A stretch of 7,901 nucleotides of DNA from Thermococcus sp. (GTDB lineage Archaea > Methanobacteriota_B > Thermococci > Thermococcales > Thermococcaceae): contig JALSNG010000089.1 of NCBI GenBank assembly GCA_026987155.1, forward strand, positions 1 through 7,901. Reading direction: 5' to 3'. Position numbers and translations under genes: made by a program. Below the pieces are notes generated by a model. The model had not been told where the DNA came from. It ran no database searches and saw only the letters and a list, made by a program, of their open reading frames with translations. Every line of letters starts with the position of its first letter. Within the stretch, counting starts at the first letter, position 1. Shown here piece after piece: positions 1 to 5,374 of this stretch.

Positions 1-97
1 GGCGTGAGATGCCGAGGGCCTCGGCTATCTCAACCTCTCTCATTCCCCTGGCCCTCATAAGCCAGATTCGCTCCATGCCCTCCGGAAGTCGAAGCAT
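1..97 (-). CDS. HTH DNA-binding protein, N-terminal 32 residues (runs off the left edge)
   Basis: The visible part begins MLRLPEGMERIWLMRARGMR and continues with EVEIAEALGISR, which has the look of the first helices of a helix-turn-helix (residues about 20-32 read as helix 2, turn and the start of the recognition helix). Small archaeal regulators of this kind bind DNA as dimers; the target is unknown. The ATG at 97 is the only possible start in this frame, because a TGA lies two codons upstream (101-103), and a GGAGG sits about 9 bases before it. The gene starts inside the 3' end of the upstream membrane-protein frame, in a different frame, so the two are probably one transcript from the promoter near 428. 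It may bind the palindrome in that promoter (inference). The rest lies outside the window, so the family cannot be fixed. Confidence 0.7.
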   Translation of the reverse strand, partial: MLRLPEGMERIWLMRARGMREVEIAEALGISR

Positions 98-389
98 TTT
101 TCATGGCCTCCTTGGTGAGTTTCAGGAAACCTTCACCTCTCCCATAGGAGAGGAGATAAGATTTTCCCTCCTCAACCTTGACCCCAAAGCCGTTTGAGAT
201 ACTCAAAAGGAAAACGAAGATTGGTCGCAGGTAAAACCCCGTGAGCCGGGAGATGTAATCTGAGACGGAAATCCCTATAAGTCCTGAGGACAGCAGGACA
301 ACGGCAATAAAACGGAGGAAGAGCGCGATTCCCGGTGCGGAAAGGCCCCATGTTTTCCCCATTCCCATCACAGCCAATTGTTCTCCCAT
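30..389 (-). CDS. Small two-helix membrane protein, hypothetical
   Basis: A 119-residue protein I do not recognise. Two hydrophobic stretches, about residues 18-40 (SAPGIALFLRFIAVVLLSSG) and 50-68 (LTGFYLRPIFVFLLSI), look like membrane helices, followed by a short soluble tail. A longer frame opens at 464, but the ATG at 389 is preferred: it has an AAAGGTGA ribosome binding site five bases upstream, and the predicted TATA box (422-433) would place the transcript start near 403, downstream of the longer start. The last 20 or so residues (KNASTSGGHGANLAY...) are an out-of-frame reading of the downstream HTH gene, and the 68-bp overlap is unusually long. The true end may therefore be near 104, with the tail created by a frameshift or stop loss. 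A membrane protein paired with an HTH protein suggests a sensor or anchor plus regulator pair, but that is inference only. Confidence 0.6.
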   Translation of the reverse strand: MGEQLAVMGMGKTWGLSAPGIALFLRFIAVVLLSSGLIGISVSDYISRLTGFYLRPIFVFLLSISNGFGVKVEEGKSYLLSYGRGEGFLKLTKEAMKNASTSGGHGANLAYEGQGNERG

Positions 390-399
390 TGAGTTCACC

Positions 400-425
400 T
401 TTGTCAACATACATAAGTTGACAAA
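400..425. promoter_or_regulatory. Candidate operator: perfect 9-bp inverted repeat
   Basis: TTTGTCAAC at 400-408 and GTTGACAAA at 417-425 are perfect inverted repeats separated by 8 bp (ATACATAA). The palindrome begins at the downstream edge of the minus-strand TATA box and reaches the predicted transcript start. A bound protein there would block polymerase recruitment. The half-site spacing of about 17 bp centre to centre, roughly one and a half helical turns, is within the range used by dimeric HTH proteins. The obvious candidate ligand is the HTH protein of the same operon (inference). Confidence 0.6.
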
Positions 426-438
426 ATATTTAAGCCTT
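422..438 (-). promoter_or_regulatory. BRE/TATA promoter of the membrane protein-HTH operon
   Basis: Read on minus, CGAAAGG followed by CTTAAATATTTT is a typical archaeal BRE plus TATA. With the usual 22-27 bp spacing from TATA centre to start, transcription would begin near 401-406, giving a leader of about 15 bases with an AAAGGTGA site before the ATG at 389. The TATA core is nearly symmetric and might also serve the divergent methyltransferase. Confidence 0.65.
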
Positions 439-446
439 TCGATGGG

Positions 447-455
447 TTTAAATAA
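447..455 (+). promoter_or_regulatory. Candidate TATA box of the methyltransferase gene
   Basis: TTTAAATAA is the closest TATA-like element to the ATG at 485. Its centre predicts a start near 473-478, which would leave almost no leader and would clip the ribosome binding site. The symmetric AAAATATTTAAG at 422-433, read on plus, would instead start the transcript near 452 and leave a normal leader. The sequence alone does not decide between them. Confidence 0.35.
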
Positions 456-484
456 CTTCACCAATCACCAAAGAAGGTGATCCC

Positions 485-1258
485 ATGTCCCTTGAGGAGC
501 TTTACTCTTACCTGAGGGGTAGTATAGATCCCGGTAGTGAAGCTGCCCAAAGGCGCTTTGTTGGAGCTCAAGCATTCTTTAATTGGGCGTTCAAGGAAGA
601 ACTCATCCCCTATGGCAGGAAAGTTCGGATACTCGACCTCTGCGCCGGAACAGGACTGGCAGGAGCGGCTCTAGTTGAGGTCCTCAGGGAGTGGGGGTAC
701 GACTCCCGACTGGTTGTGGTGGACAGGCGAAAGGAGGACTTGGTGAGGGTGGAGGAGTGGCTTTCCGACGAGACCGATGTTTATGGGGCCGTCATGGACT
801 GCTTGGGCGATTTGAAAAAGCTTGGAAGGTTCGACGTGGCACTGCTATTCGGTTACACGATGCCGCACTTCGACCCAATTCAAGCGGCCGAGCTGTTCCG
901 AAACGTTGCTGGCGTTCTTGAGAGCAACGGGGTTTTCATCCTCGAAGAAACTGACCGTTTTGGTACCTTCTTCTACGGCAGGGCGTACAGGGAAATAGTC
1001 GTTGAGGTAAGGGAGAAGGACTACACGGTGATTTCCCTCGATGAGGGCTATGACCCCCTCAGGGGAGTAATAAGGAGGGGCTACTACAAATTACCGGGCT
1101 GGGAGAGAATAGGAGAGATCGAGACCCGGTACTGGGATTTAGCTGGTTTGGCTGGGATCGGAAGGGCCCTGTTCGAAGAGGCACAAATAATAAGAAGGAA
1201 CAAACACGGGATAATCAGCGTCGGGGACATCGTCCATCTTTCAAAACCAATTAGATGA
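485..1258 (+). CDS. Class I SAM-dependent methyltransferase
   Basis: A 257-residue protein with a Rossmann-type methyltransferase core. Motif I is ILDLCAGTGLAG at residues 49-60, binding S-adenosylmethionine; the acidic end of strand 2 is LVVVD with D80; MDCLG around 104-108 is the motif III region; and DVALLFGYTMPHFDP at 117-131 follows as the motif IV strand. A C-terminal extension of about 100 residues, rich in aromatic and charged residues (YREIVVEV, YYKLPGWERIGE, YWDLAGLAGIG), probably shapes substrate binding, and I cannot name the substrate. The ATG at 485 is supported by AAGGTGATC at 474-482, a near-ideal match to the archaeal 16S tail. It is divergent from the membrane protein-HTH operon, and its 3' end overlaps the nitrilase gene tail to tail by 8 bp. 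Methyltransferase fold is confident; small-molecule versus RNA or protein target is open. Confidence 0.88.
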   Translation: MSLEELYSYLRGSIDPGSEAAQRRFVGAQAFFNWAFKEELIPYGRKVRILDLCAGTGLAGAALVEVLREWGYDSRLVVVDRRKEDLVRVEEWLSDETDVYGAVMDCLGDLKKLGRFDVALLFGYTMPHFDPIQAAELFRNVAGVLESNGVFILEETDRFGTFFYGRAYREIVVEVREKDYTVISLDEGYDPLRGVIRRGYYKLPGWERIGEIETRYWDLAGLAGIGRALFEEAQIIRRNKHGIISVGDIVHLSKPIR

Positions 1259-2045
1259 AGTAGTGCTCAGGCCGCCTATCGCCGAAAACGTCGTTCATCT
1301 CGTTTATCCTCTTTTCCCTTGCAAGGGATAGGTCCACATCAACCACGGCGACCTCTTCTTCATCCTCACTTCCCATGGCAAGGACTTCGGCCTTCGGCGA
1401 GGCTATCGTACTTTTTCCTATGAAGCGCAGACCTCTCTCCTCACCAATCCTGTTGGCGGTTACCGTGTAAACGCGGTTCTCCAAAGCCCGAATCGGCATT
1501 GCCCTCGGAGCGTAGGGCATTACCAGGTTGCTCGGATGGGCTATAATATCGGCTCCCTTTAGGGCGAGAGTTCTGGCACTCTCGGGAAAGAACCAGTCGA
1601 AACATATCATGACCCCTACCTTTGCCTGTCCTATGTTGAAAACCCTAAAACCGAGATCTCCTGGCTGAAAAAAGAGCTTCTCACGGTAAAAGAGATGCAC
1701 CTTGCGGTACTTGCCCATGTACCCCCATCCAACCGGCCCAACGAGAACCGCAGAGTTGTAGAGTTTTCCACGCTCGTCCTTCTCAGCTGTACCGGCTACA
1801 ATGAAAACATCGAAGTCCTTCGCAATCTCAACAAGAAACTCCGTGGTCGGACCATCAGGGATTTCTCCCGCGACTTCTTCAACCTCATCCCTGCTCTCGA
1901 AGTTATATCCTGAGTCAAAGAGCTCAGGCAAAACCACGAGCTTTGAACCCTTCTCCACGGCTTCCTTCACCATTTTTTCAGCCCTGGAATAGTTCTTCTC
2001 GGGGTTTAGCAGCTCAACGTTCATCTGGACGAAGGCAACCCTCAT
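1251..2045 (-). CDS. Nitrilase-superfamily carbon-nitrogen hydrolase
   Basis: A 264-residue enzyme that hydrolyses a non-peptide C-N bond (nitrile or amide) with a Glu-Lys-Cys triad. The triad is visible as E41 in LVVLPELFDSGYNF, K115 in KYRKVHLFYRE and C148 in VMICFDWFFPESAR. The sequence and length strongly resemble, from memory, the thermostable nitrilases of Pyrococcus abyssi and P. horikoshii (about 262 residues), which act on small aliphatic dinitriles in vitro; the physiological substrate remains unsettled. The frame is open up to an ATG at 2102, but the ATG at 2045 is chosen: it aligns with the family start (MRVAFVQMN), has a GGTGGTGGGAGC purine-rich site just upstream, and the extra residues are unlike the family. 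TATA-like stretches on minus near 2083 and 2147 are possible promoters, neither convincing. The gene is convergent with the methyltransferase. Confidence 0.93.
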   Translation of the reverse strand: MRVAFVQMNVELLNPEKNYSRAEKMVKEAVEKGSKLVVLPELFDSGYNFESRDEVEEVAGEIPDGPTTEFLVEIAKDFDVFIVAGTAEKDERGKLYNSAVLVGPVGWGYMGKYRKVHLFYREKLFFQPGDLGFRVFNIGQAKVGVMICFDWFFPESARTLALKGADIIAHPSNLVMPYAPRAMPIRALENRVYTVTANRIGEERGLRFIGKSTIASPKAEVLAMGSEDEEEVAVVDVDLSLAREKRINEMNDVFGDRRPEHYFI

Positions 2046-2102
2046 GCTCCCACCACCCCGATTACCCCAATCCCCAGATAAGATTAACGGTTCTGAACTC
2101 AT

Positions 2103-2340
2103 TAAAAACGCAGAATTTCAAAAGTTCACGAGGTTCATATCGCCGTTAAATAGCTTTTTTTCGATGTTGCGATAACAAAAACAACGCACTAACCAGTTAA
2201 ACCTCAGATACAGCGAGAAAATTTTATGAGTGACTCACAAAAACTTAAAAAACTTAAAGAGCAAACCGGCAACGTGTCCCCCCAATAAGGAAAAAAACCC
2301 CTCCGCGGTTTTTTTGACTTTTTGAGGGATGGTAACTTTC
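2103..2340. other. Gene-poor intergenic stretch between nitrilase and eL41 genes
   Basis: This AT-rich stretch has no convincing protein gene. It holds TATA-like sites for the nitrilase, an 11-bp odd palindrome TGAGTGACTCA (2227-2237), a 20-codon frame (2226-2288, MSDSQKLKKL...) without a ribosome binding site, and a strong hairpin with a T tract (2291-2315). Hairpin and T tract, with a TATA-like AAAATTTTATG at 2217-2227 upstream, allow a short plus-strand transcript of about 60-70 bases ending at the hairpin. No C/D or H/ACA box set is evident. Confidence 0.4.
2291..2320 (+). terminator. A/T-flanked hairpin, terminator-like
   Basis: AAAAAAACC (2291-2299) pairs perfectly with GGTTTTTTT (2307-2315) around a 7-base loop CCTCCGC, and a second T run follows at 2319-2323. 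T tracts terminate archaeal RNA polymerase, and because the arms are A and T runs the element could work on either strand. No annotated gene ends just before it on either strand, so it may end an unrecognised small transcript or insulate the eL41 promoter. Confidence 0.4.
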
Positions 2341-2344
2341 CCCA

Positions 2345-2359
2345 CGAAAAGCTTAAAAA
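2345..2359 (+). promoter_or_regulatory. BRE/TATA promoter of the eL41 gene
   Basis: CGAAAAGCTTAAAAA is a textbook Thermococcales BRE plus TATA. Its centre near 2356 predicts a start near 2381, leaving a leader of about 26 bases with GGGTGATG just before the eL41 ATG. It probably also drives the metallophosphoesterase 25 bp downstream of eL41. Confidence 0.7.
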
Positions 2360-2406
2360 GGAATGACTGGAGCTATGGCTGGGGATAAAAGCCAAGGGTG
2401 ATGCTC

Positions 2407-2520
2407 ATGAAGCGCAGACCAAGGAAATGGAAGAAGAAGGGAAGGATGAGGTGGAAGTGGATAAAGAAACGGATCAGGCGCTTAAAGAGGCAGCGCAGGA
2501 AGGAGCGCGGACTCATCTGA
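2407..2520 (+). CDS. rpl41e: Ribosomal protein eL41 (L41e), 37 residues
   Basis: This very small gene encodes [20 protein letters not shown] followed by [17 protein letters not shown]. The single, extremely basic helix of Arg, Lys and Trp with no acidic residue until near the C-terminus is characteristic of eL41, which lies at the interface of the two ribosomal subunits as an intersubunit bridge. Length is normal for archaeal eL41. The ATG at 2407 has a good ribosome binding site (AAGGGTGATG at 2394-2403). It is easily missed by length cut-offs. The next gene starts 25 bp after its stop, so the two are probably co-transcribed. Confidence 0.92.
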
Positions 2521-2545
2521 CCTCCTTTATATTTTAGGTGGTTCT

Positions 2546-3190
2546 ATGGGGGTCCTTCCCTTTGAAAACCTTTATTTGGAGTTCAGGACTTCTCTCGGGA
2601 GAGCATTCGTAATAGCGGACCCCCATATAGGTTTCGAGATTGAACGGGGTGTGCGGATAAGGAGTGGTTTTGAAGGGAGATTGGCCGAGTTCATAGTCGG
2701 AGTGGATCCTGACCTTCTCGTGATTTTAGGAGACCTGAAAGAGCCCTTAGGTATGGGATTTGCCACAAAAAAGCTTCTCACAGAATTTTTTTCCAAACTC
2801 GGGGACACTAAGGTTGTAATCACCAAGGGAAATCATGATGGTAGAATAGAGGAAGTGACAAAAAAGTTTCCCAATGTGAAGGTAGTAGAATACCTCCTAC
2901 TTGATAGGAAGCTTTTTCTTCATGGGCATACTCGATTGCCAAAGGCTGAATTCGAGGAAGTCTACCTCGGACACATTCATCCAACGTACTCGATAAAAAC
3001 GGGGGGTGCCATCCGGAAAGTCAAAGTCTTTGTAAGAAAGGGCCCTTTCCTCGTTCTCCCCACCATAAATCCCTACATAGAAGGCTTTGACGTTAGGGAG
3101 GGAATCAAGATGGTGCCGTTCCTCAAGGGGAGGACGGAATTTGACCTCTTCCTCCCAGAGGGAGTGTACCTCGGAAAGATCAGGGTTTAA
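2546..3190 (+). CDS. SbcD-related archaeal metallophosphoesterase
   Basis: A 214-residue calcineurin-like phosphoesterase of the archaeal SbcD-related type (COG1407-like). All metal-binding motifs are present in order: D25 and H27 in IADPHIGF, D63 in LVILGDLKE, N96-H97-D98 in TKGNHDG, H126/H128 in LFLHGHTRLP, and H143/H145 in YLGHIHPTYS. These coordinate two divalent metals for phosphodiester or phosphomonoester hydrolysis; the substrate is not known. The protein lacks the long SbcD/Mre11 C-terminal capping region, so nuclease activity should not be assumed. The ATG at 2546 follows AGGTGG. The TTTATATTTT just upstream (2526-2535) is too close to act as a normal TATA for this start, which favours read-through from the eL41 promoter. 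A bacterial and archaeal relative sits beside Lhr-like helicases in some genomes, but no helicase is seen here. Confidence 0.88.
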   Translation: MGVLPFENLYLEFRTSLGRAFVIADPHIGFEIERGVRIRSGFEGRLAEFIVGVDPDLLVILGDLKEPLGMGFATKKLLTEFFSKLGDTKVVITKGNHDGRIEEVTKKFPNVKVVEYLLLDRKLFLHGHTRLPKAEFEEVYLGHIHPTYSIKTGGAIRKVKVFVRKGPFLVLPTINPYIEGFDVREGIKMVPFLKGRTEFDLFLPEGVYLGKIRV

Positions 3191-3201
3191 GGTCCCGTAG
3201 T

Positions 3202-3217
3202 GCAAAGATTTATTAAG
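3202..3217 (+). promoter_or_regulatory. BRE/TATA promoter of the TrmB-like regulator
   Basis: GCAAAG followed by ATTTATTAAG forms a BRE plus TATA centred near 3212, predicting a transcript start near 3235-3238. It lies 12 bp after the stop of the preceding gene, so the regulator has its own promoter. Confidence 0.6.
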
Positions 3218-3221
3218 GGGC

Positions 3222-3239
3222 ATGAAGACAATTCTTCAT
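3222..3239. promoter_or_regulatory. Candidate operator: 7-bp inverted repeat at the predicted transcript start
   Basis: ATGAAGA (3222-3228) and TCTTCAT (3233-3239) are perfect inverted repeats around CAAT. The site follows the TATA box directly and covers the predicted start, the classical position for archaeal repression. Autoregulation by the winged-helix protein encoded next is the simplest reading (inference). Confidence 0.5.
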
Positions 3240-3267
3240 AGGTGTGAGTGAGCACAGGGTGGTGGCA

Positions 3268-3609
3268 ATGAGCGACGTCTACGAGAGGCTGGAGGCCCTT
3301 TTGAAGTCCTTAGGCGTGAAGAGAACGGAACTGAAAATATACCGCCTACTCCTTGAGAGACGAAAACCAATGAGGATCACTGAGATACAGCGGGAACTCG
3401 GTATAAGCGAGCGTTCCGTAAGGGAACACGTGCTGAACCTTTACAGGAAGGGAATATTGAGGAGAGACCTCATCCAGCAGGGATGGCTCGGCTACACCTA
3501 CACGGCCGTTTCCCCCAGTGAAGTCCTCGAAAGAATCAAAGAAAGCCTAATGGAAAAAATAAGCGAGCTGGAAAAGGACCTAAAGGGGAGCTCCTCAAGA
3601 GGGGGTTAA
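3268..3609 (+). CDS. TrmB-like winged-helix transcriptional regulator
   Basis: A 113-residue DNA-binding protein. The helix-turn-helix spans about residues 36-57 (RITEIQRELGISERSVREHV, then LNL), the wing about 63-80 (ILRRDLIQQG ... YTYTAV), and a charged C-terminal helix at 84-106 probably dimerises. This matches the DNA-binding domain of the TrmB family without its sugar-binding C-terminal domain, so it is a stand-alone regulator with an unknown signal. The frame is open to a GTG at 3244, but the ATG at 3268 is chosen because GGTGGTG lies immediately upstream; a start at 3244 would have almost no leader. The last codons are shared tail to tail with the aminopeptidase gene (4-bp overlap over TTAA). 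The palindrome over its transcript start suggests autoregulation. The target genes are unknown; the convergent peptidase is not an obvious one. Confidence 0.85.
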   Translation: MSDVYERLEALLKSLGVKRTELKIYRLLLERRKPMRITEIQRELGISERSVREHVLNLYRKGILRRDLIQQGWLGYTYTAVSPSEVLERIKESLMEKISELEKDLKGSSSRGG

Positions 3610-5306
3610 ACCTCCTTTACCACCCCAACACCCCCGAGGATTTCCAGCAATCTTTCCAGTTTTCCTCTGTTAATATCACCAAATTCTTCCTCAAGGGCCC
3701 CGAAAGCGTCGTCACGCGGGAGAAGTTCGGAAAGCATTAAAAGTTCATGCAGATGGGTGAGCATTTTCCTGTCCCTGGTCAGCTCCCTGAACTCCTCATA
3801 AGCCTTCCTGTCTATCTCCCTTACAAGTTCACCCGAGATTATGCCCTTTCGAACCCAATGCATCCACGGCTTTCTCTCAAAAGAATGGCCAACCTCAATG
3901 TCGAGGAAACGCGAATCCCTCGCCAGCCCCATCATTACGAGCCTTTCGGCGTTTTTGGCGTCTCTCTCAAGGGAAAGCTCGCCGAGATACTTCAGGGTAT
4001 AGCCGCGAGCAAAGCGTTCGAGCTCATCTTCCGTTGCTTTGGCGAGTGCGAGTGCAGTAGCCAAAACCGCCTTACCGATGACTTCTATACTCGCTTTGCT
4101 CACCTTCTCAACGGTATCCTCGCTGGAGTGGTAGAAGCGATCGGGCCACGTTATCGGCATTACTGAGGGAATTCCAAAGAAGTTGAAGACGTCATGATCG
4201 CTGCCCAGCTCATAGGGATAACTCCTGAACTTTAAGCGAGGCAGGGGGTTTCCAGAAAAGCTCCCCCCTTTCCCGTTGGCCAGCTCCAGGAAGTACTCCA
4301 AAAGGCCAGAAACCACTGAAAACCTTGAAAGGGGAGTTCTCACAAGCATTGTCGTTGAGCCAGCCCTATCTTCGCTTCCGGCCACCATGTCGAGGTTTAT
4401 GACAGTGTAGTATCGCTCAAGCTGGGCGTATCTCTCCACGAAGGCCTGGCTACCGTAGTACTCCGGAATCCAGAGAAAGGCAAAGCCGAAGCGAAAGGAA
4501 TCGTCGTACAGCCCTTTGAGAACCCTCGCGAGCTCTATCAGCATGGCGCTTCCTGAGGCGTTGTCGTTGGCCCCAGGTCTTGGATGGCAGATGTGGGCAG
4601 TGAATAGAATGAAAGGTGCATTACCAATTTCAGCATAGAGGATCGGCAGGACTTGGCGTTCGTTTATCTGCACCGTGACTTCGATCCTGGCCTCAACGGC
4701 CTCCCCCGAGTTCAACCTATCAATTAGCATCTTAGCCAGGCTTTCGGGTATGGCAACCGCCGGGATCTTCGCCCATTCGAGGTCATCTCCGGTGAGAAAG
4801 AGTCCAATGTAGGGGATGGCCTCCCCGGTCCCTTCACGATAGGCCATAAAACCAATCGCTCCGGCTTCGTTGGCCTTTCTGTAAGCTTCGCGCCACTCCT
4901 TTCCAACGAGGACTACCTTTCCCCCGGCGTTGTTCCACTCCTCCTCGCGGGTTATGTGAATTACTTCGCCTTTGACCTTTCCGCCCGGAGAGTGAGCCAT
5001 GACGATGAGGGGGCTTAGGGAGGTCGTTAAAGTTTCACCAAGAACCTCAACCCTCCCATGTACCAGATCCCATGCTATCGGCGACTTGAGGGTTAAAAAC
5101 CAGGTTTTGCCATCGTAGAATTCCTCGTAAAGGTTTGAACTGATCCCCCATATTCTGAGCTCCTCCCTGATGAAACGGACCGCCTCGGGGAGTTCTTTTG
5201 AACCCTGTATCCTGTGGAACTGGCTTATCTCAGCTATGTTGTGGAGAACCATAGAGGAGTCAAAAACATCCGCCTCCTTTAAAAAGCGTCTCATGGACAT
5301 CCCCAT
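3606..5306 (-). CDS. M28-family aminopeptidase with inserted PA domain
   Basis: A 566-residue zinc peptidase of the Iap/COG4882-like type. An N-terminal helical segment (about 1-60) is followed by a PA-like insert (about 75-215: VHGRVEVLGE, GGKVVLVGK, ANEAGAIGFMAY, KIPAVAIPE), then the catalytic M28 domain (about 216-425) and a C-terminal helical region. M28 ligands are visible: H238 in FTAHICHP, D248 in GANDNASG, E282 in LWIPEYYGS, D306 in VINLDMV, and H393 in FYHSSEDT. It probably removes N-terminal residues from peptides. No signal peptide is seen, so it should be cytoplasmic. Starts at 5306, 5300 and 5294 are all possible: a TATA-like CTTAAATATC at 5323-5332 predicts transcription from about 5303, which favours 5294 with GGGGATG upstream, while GGAG at 5314-5317 favours 5306. 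Aminopeptidase class is secure; specificity is not. Confidence 0.9.
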   Translation of the reverse strand: MGMSMRRFLKEADVFDSSMVLHNIAEISQFHRIQGSKELPEAVRFIREELRIWGISSNLYEEFYDGKTWFLTLKSPIAWDLVHGRVEVLGETLTTSLSPLIVMAHSPGGKVKGEVIHITREEEWNNAGGKVVLVGKEWREAYRKANEAGAIGFMAYREGTGEAIPYIGLFLTGDDLEWAKIPAVAIPESLAKMLIDRLNSGEAVEARIEVTVQINERQVLPILYAEIGNAPFILFTAHICHPRPGANDNASGSAMLIELARVLKGLYDDSFRFGFAFLWIPEYYGSQAFVERYAQLERYYTVINLDMVAGSEDRAGSTTMLVRTPLSRFSVVSGLLEYFLELANGKGGSFSGNPLPRLKFRSYPYELGSDHDVFNFFGIPSVMPITWPDRFYHSSEDTVEKVSKASIEVIGKAVLATALALAKATEDELERFARGYTLKYLGELSLERDAKNAERLVMMGLARDSRFLDIEVGHSFERKPWMHWVRKGIISGELVREIDRKAYEEFRELTRDRKMLTHLHELLMLSELLPRDDAFGALEEEFGDINRGKLERLLEILGGVGVVKEV

Positions 5307-5322
5307 TGATAGTTCTCCACGC

Positions 5323-5332
5323 GATATTTAAG
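5323..5332 (-). promoter_or_regulatory. Candidate TATA box of the M28 aminopeptidase gene
   Basis: CTTAAATATC on minus, preceded by GCGAGCAT, sits so close to the gene that the predicted start (near 5303) falls at the first ATG. The message would then be leaderless or start translation at the third ATG (5294). Confidence 0.45.
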
Positions 5333-5374
5333 ATGCTCGCCAGGATGAAGCCTATACTAACCGCTGAGTTCCGC

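Noticed and set aside
2046..2102. Longer nitrilase start at 2102 (19 extra residues)
   Set aside because: The extra residues do not resemble the family N-terminus, and the ATG at 2045 has the better purine-rich site.
2226..2288. 20-codon frame MSDSQKLKKL... as a small protein gene
   Set aside because: No ribosome binding site, and the region is AT-rich where Lys/Gln-rich chance frames are expected. Kept only as part of a transcript candidate.
2546..3190. Mre11/SbcD nuclease call for the phosphoesterase
   Set aside because: The core motifs match the superfamily, but the protein is too short and lacks the capping domain and a Rad50/SbcC neighbour.
3747..4166. 139-codon plus-strand frame opposite the aminopeptidase
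   Set aside because: Antisense to a complete M28 gene, with no recognisable motifs.
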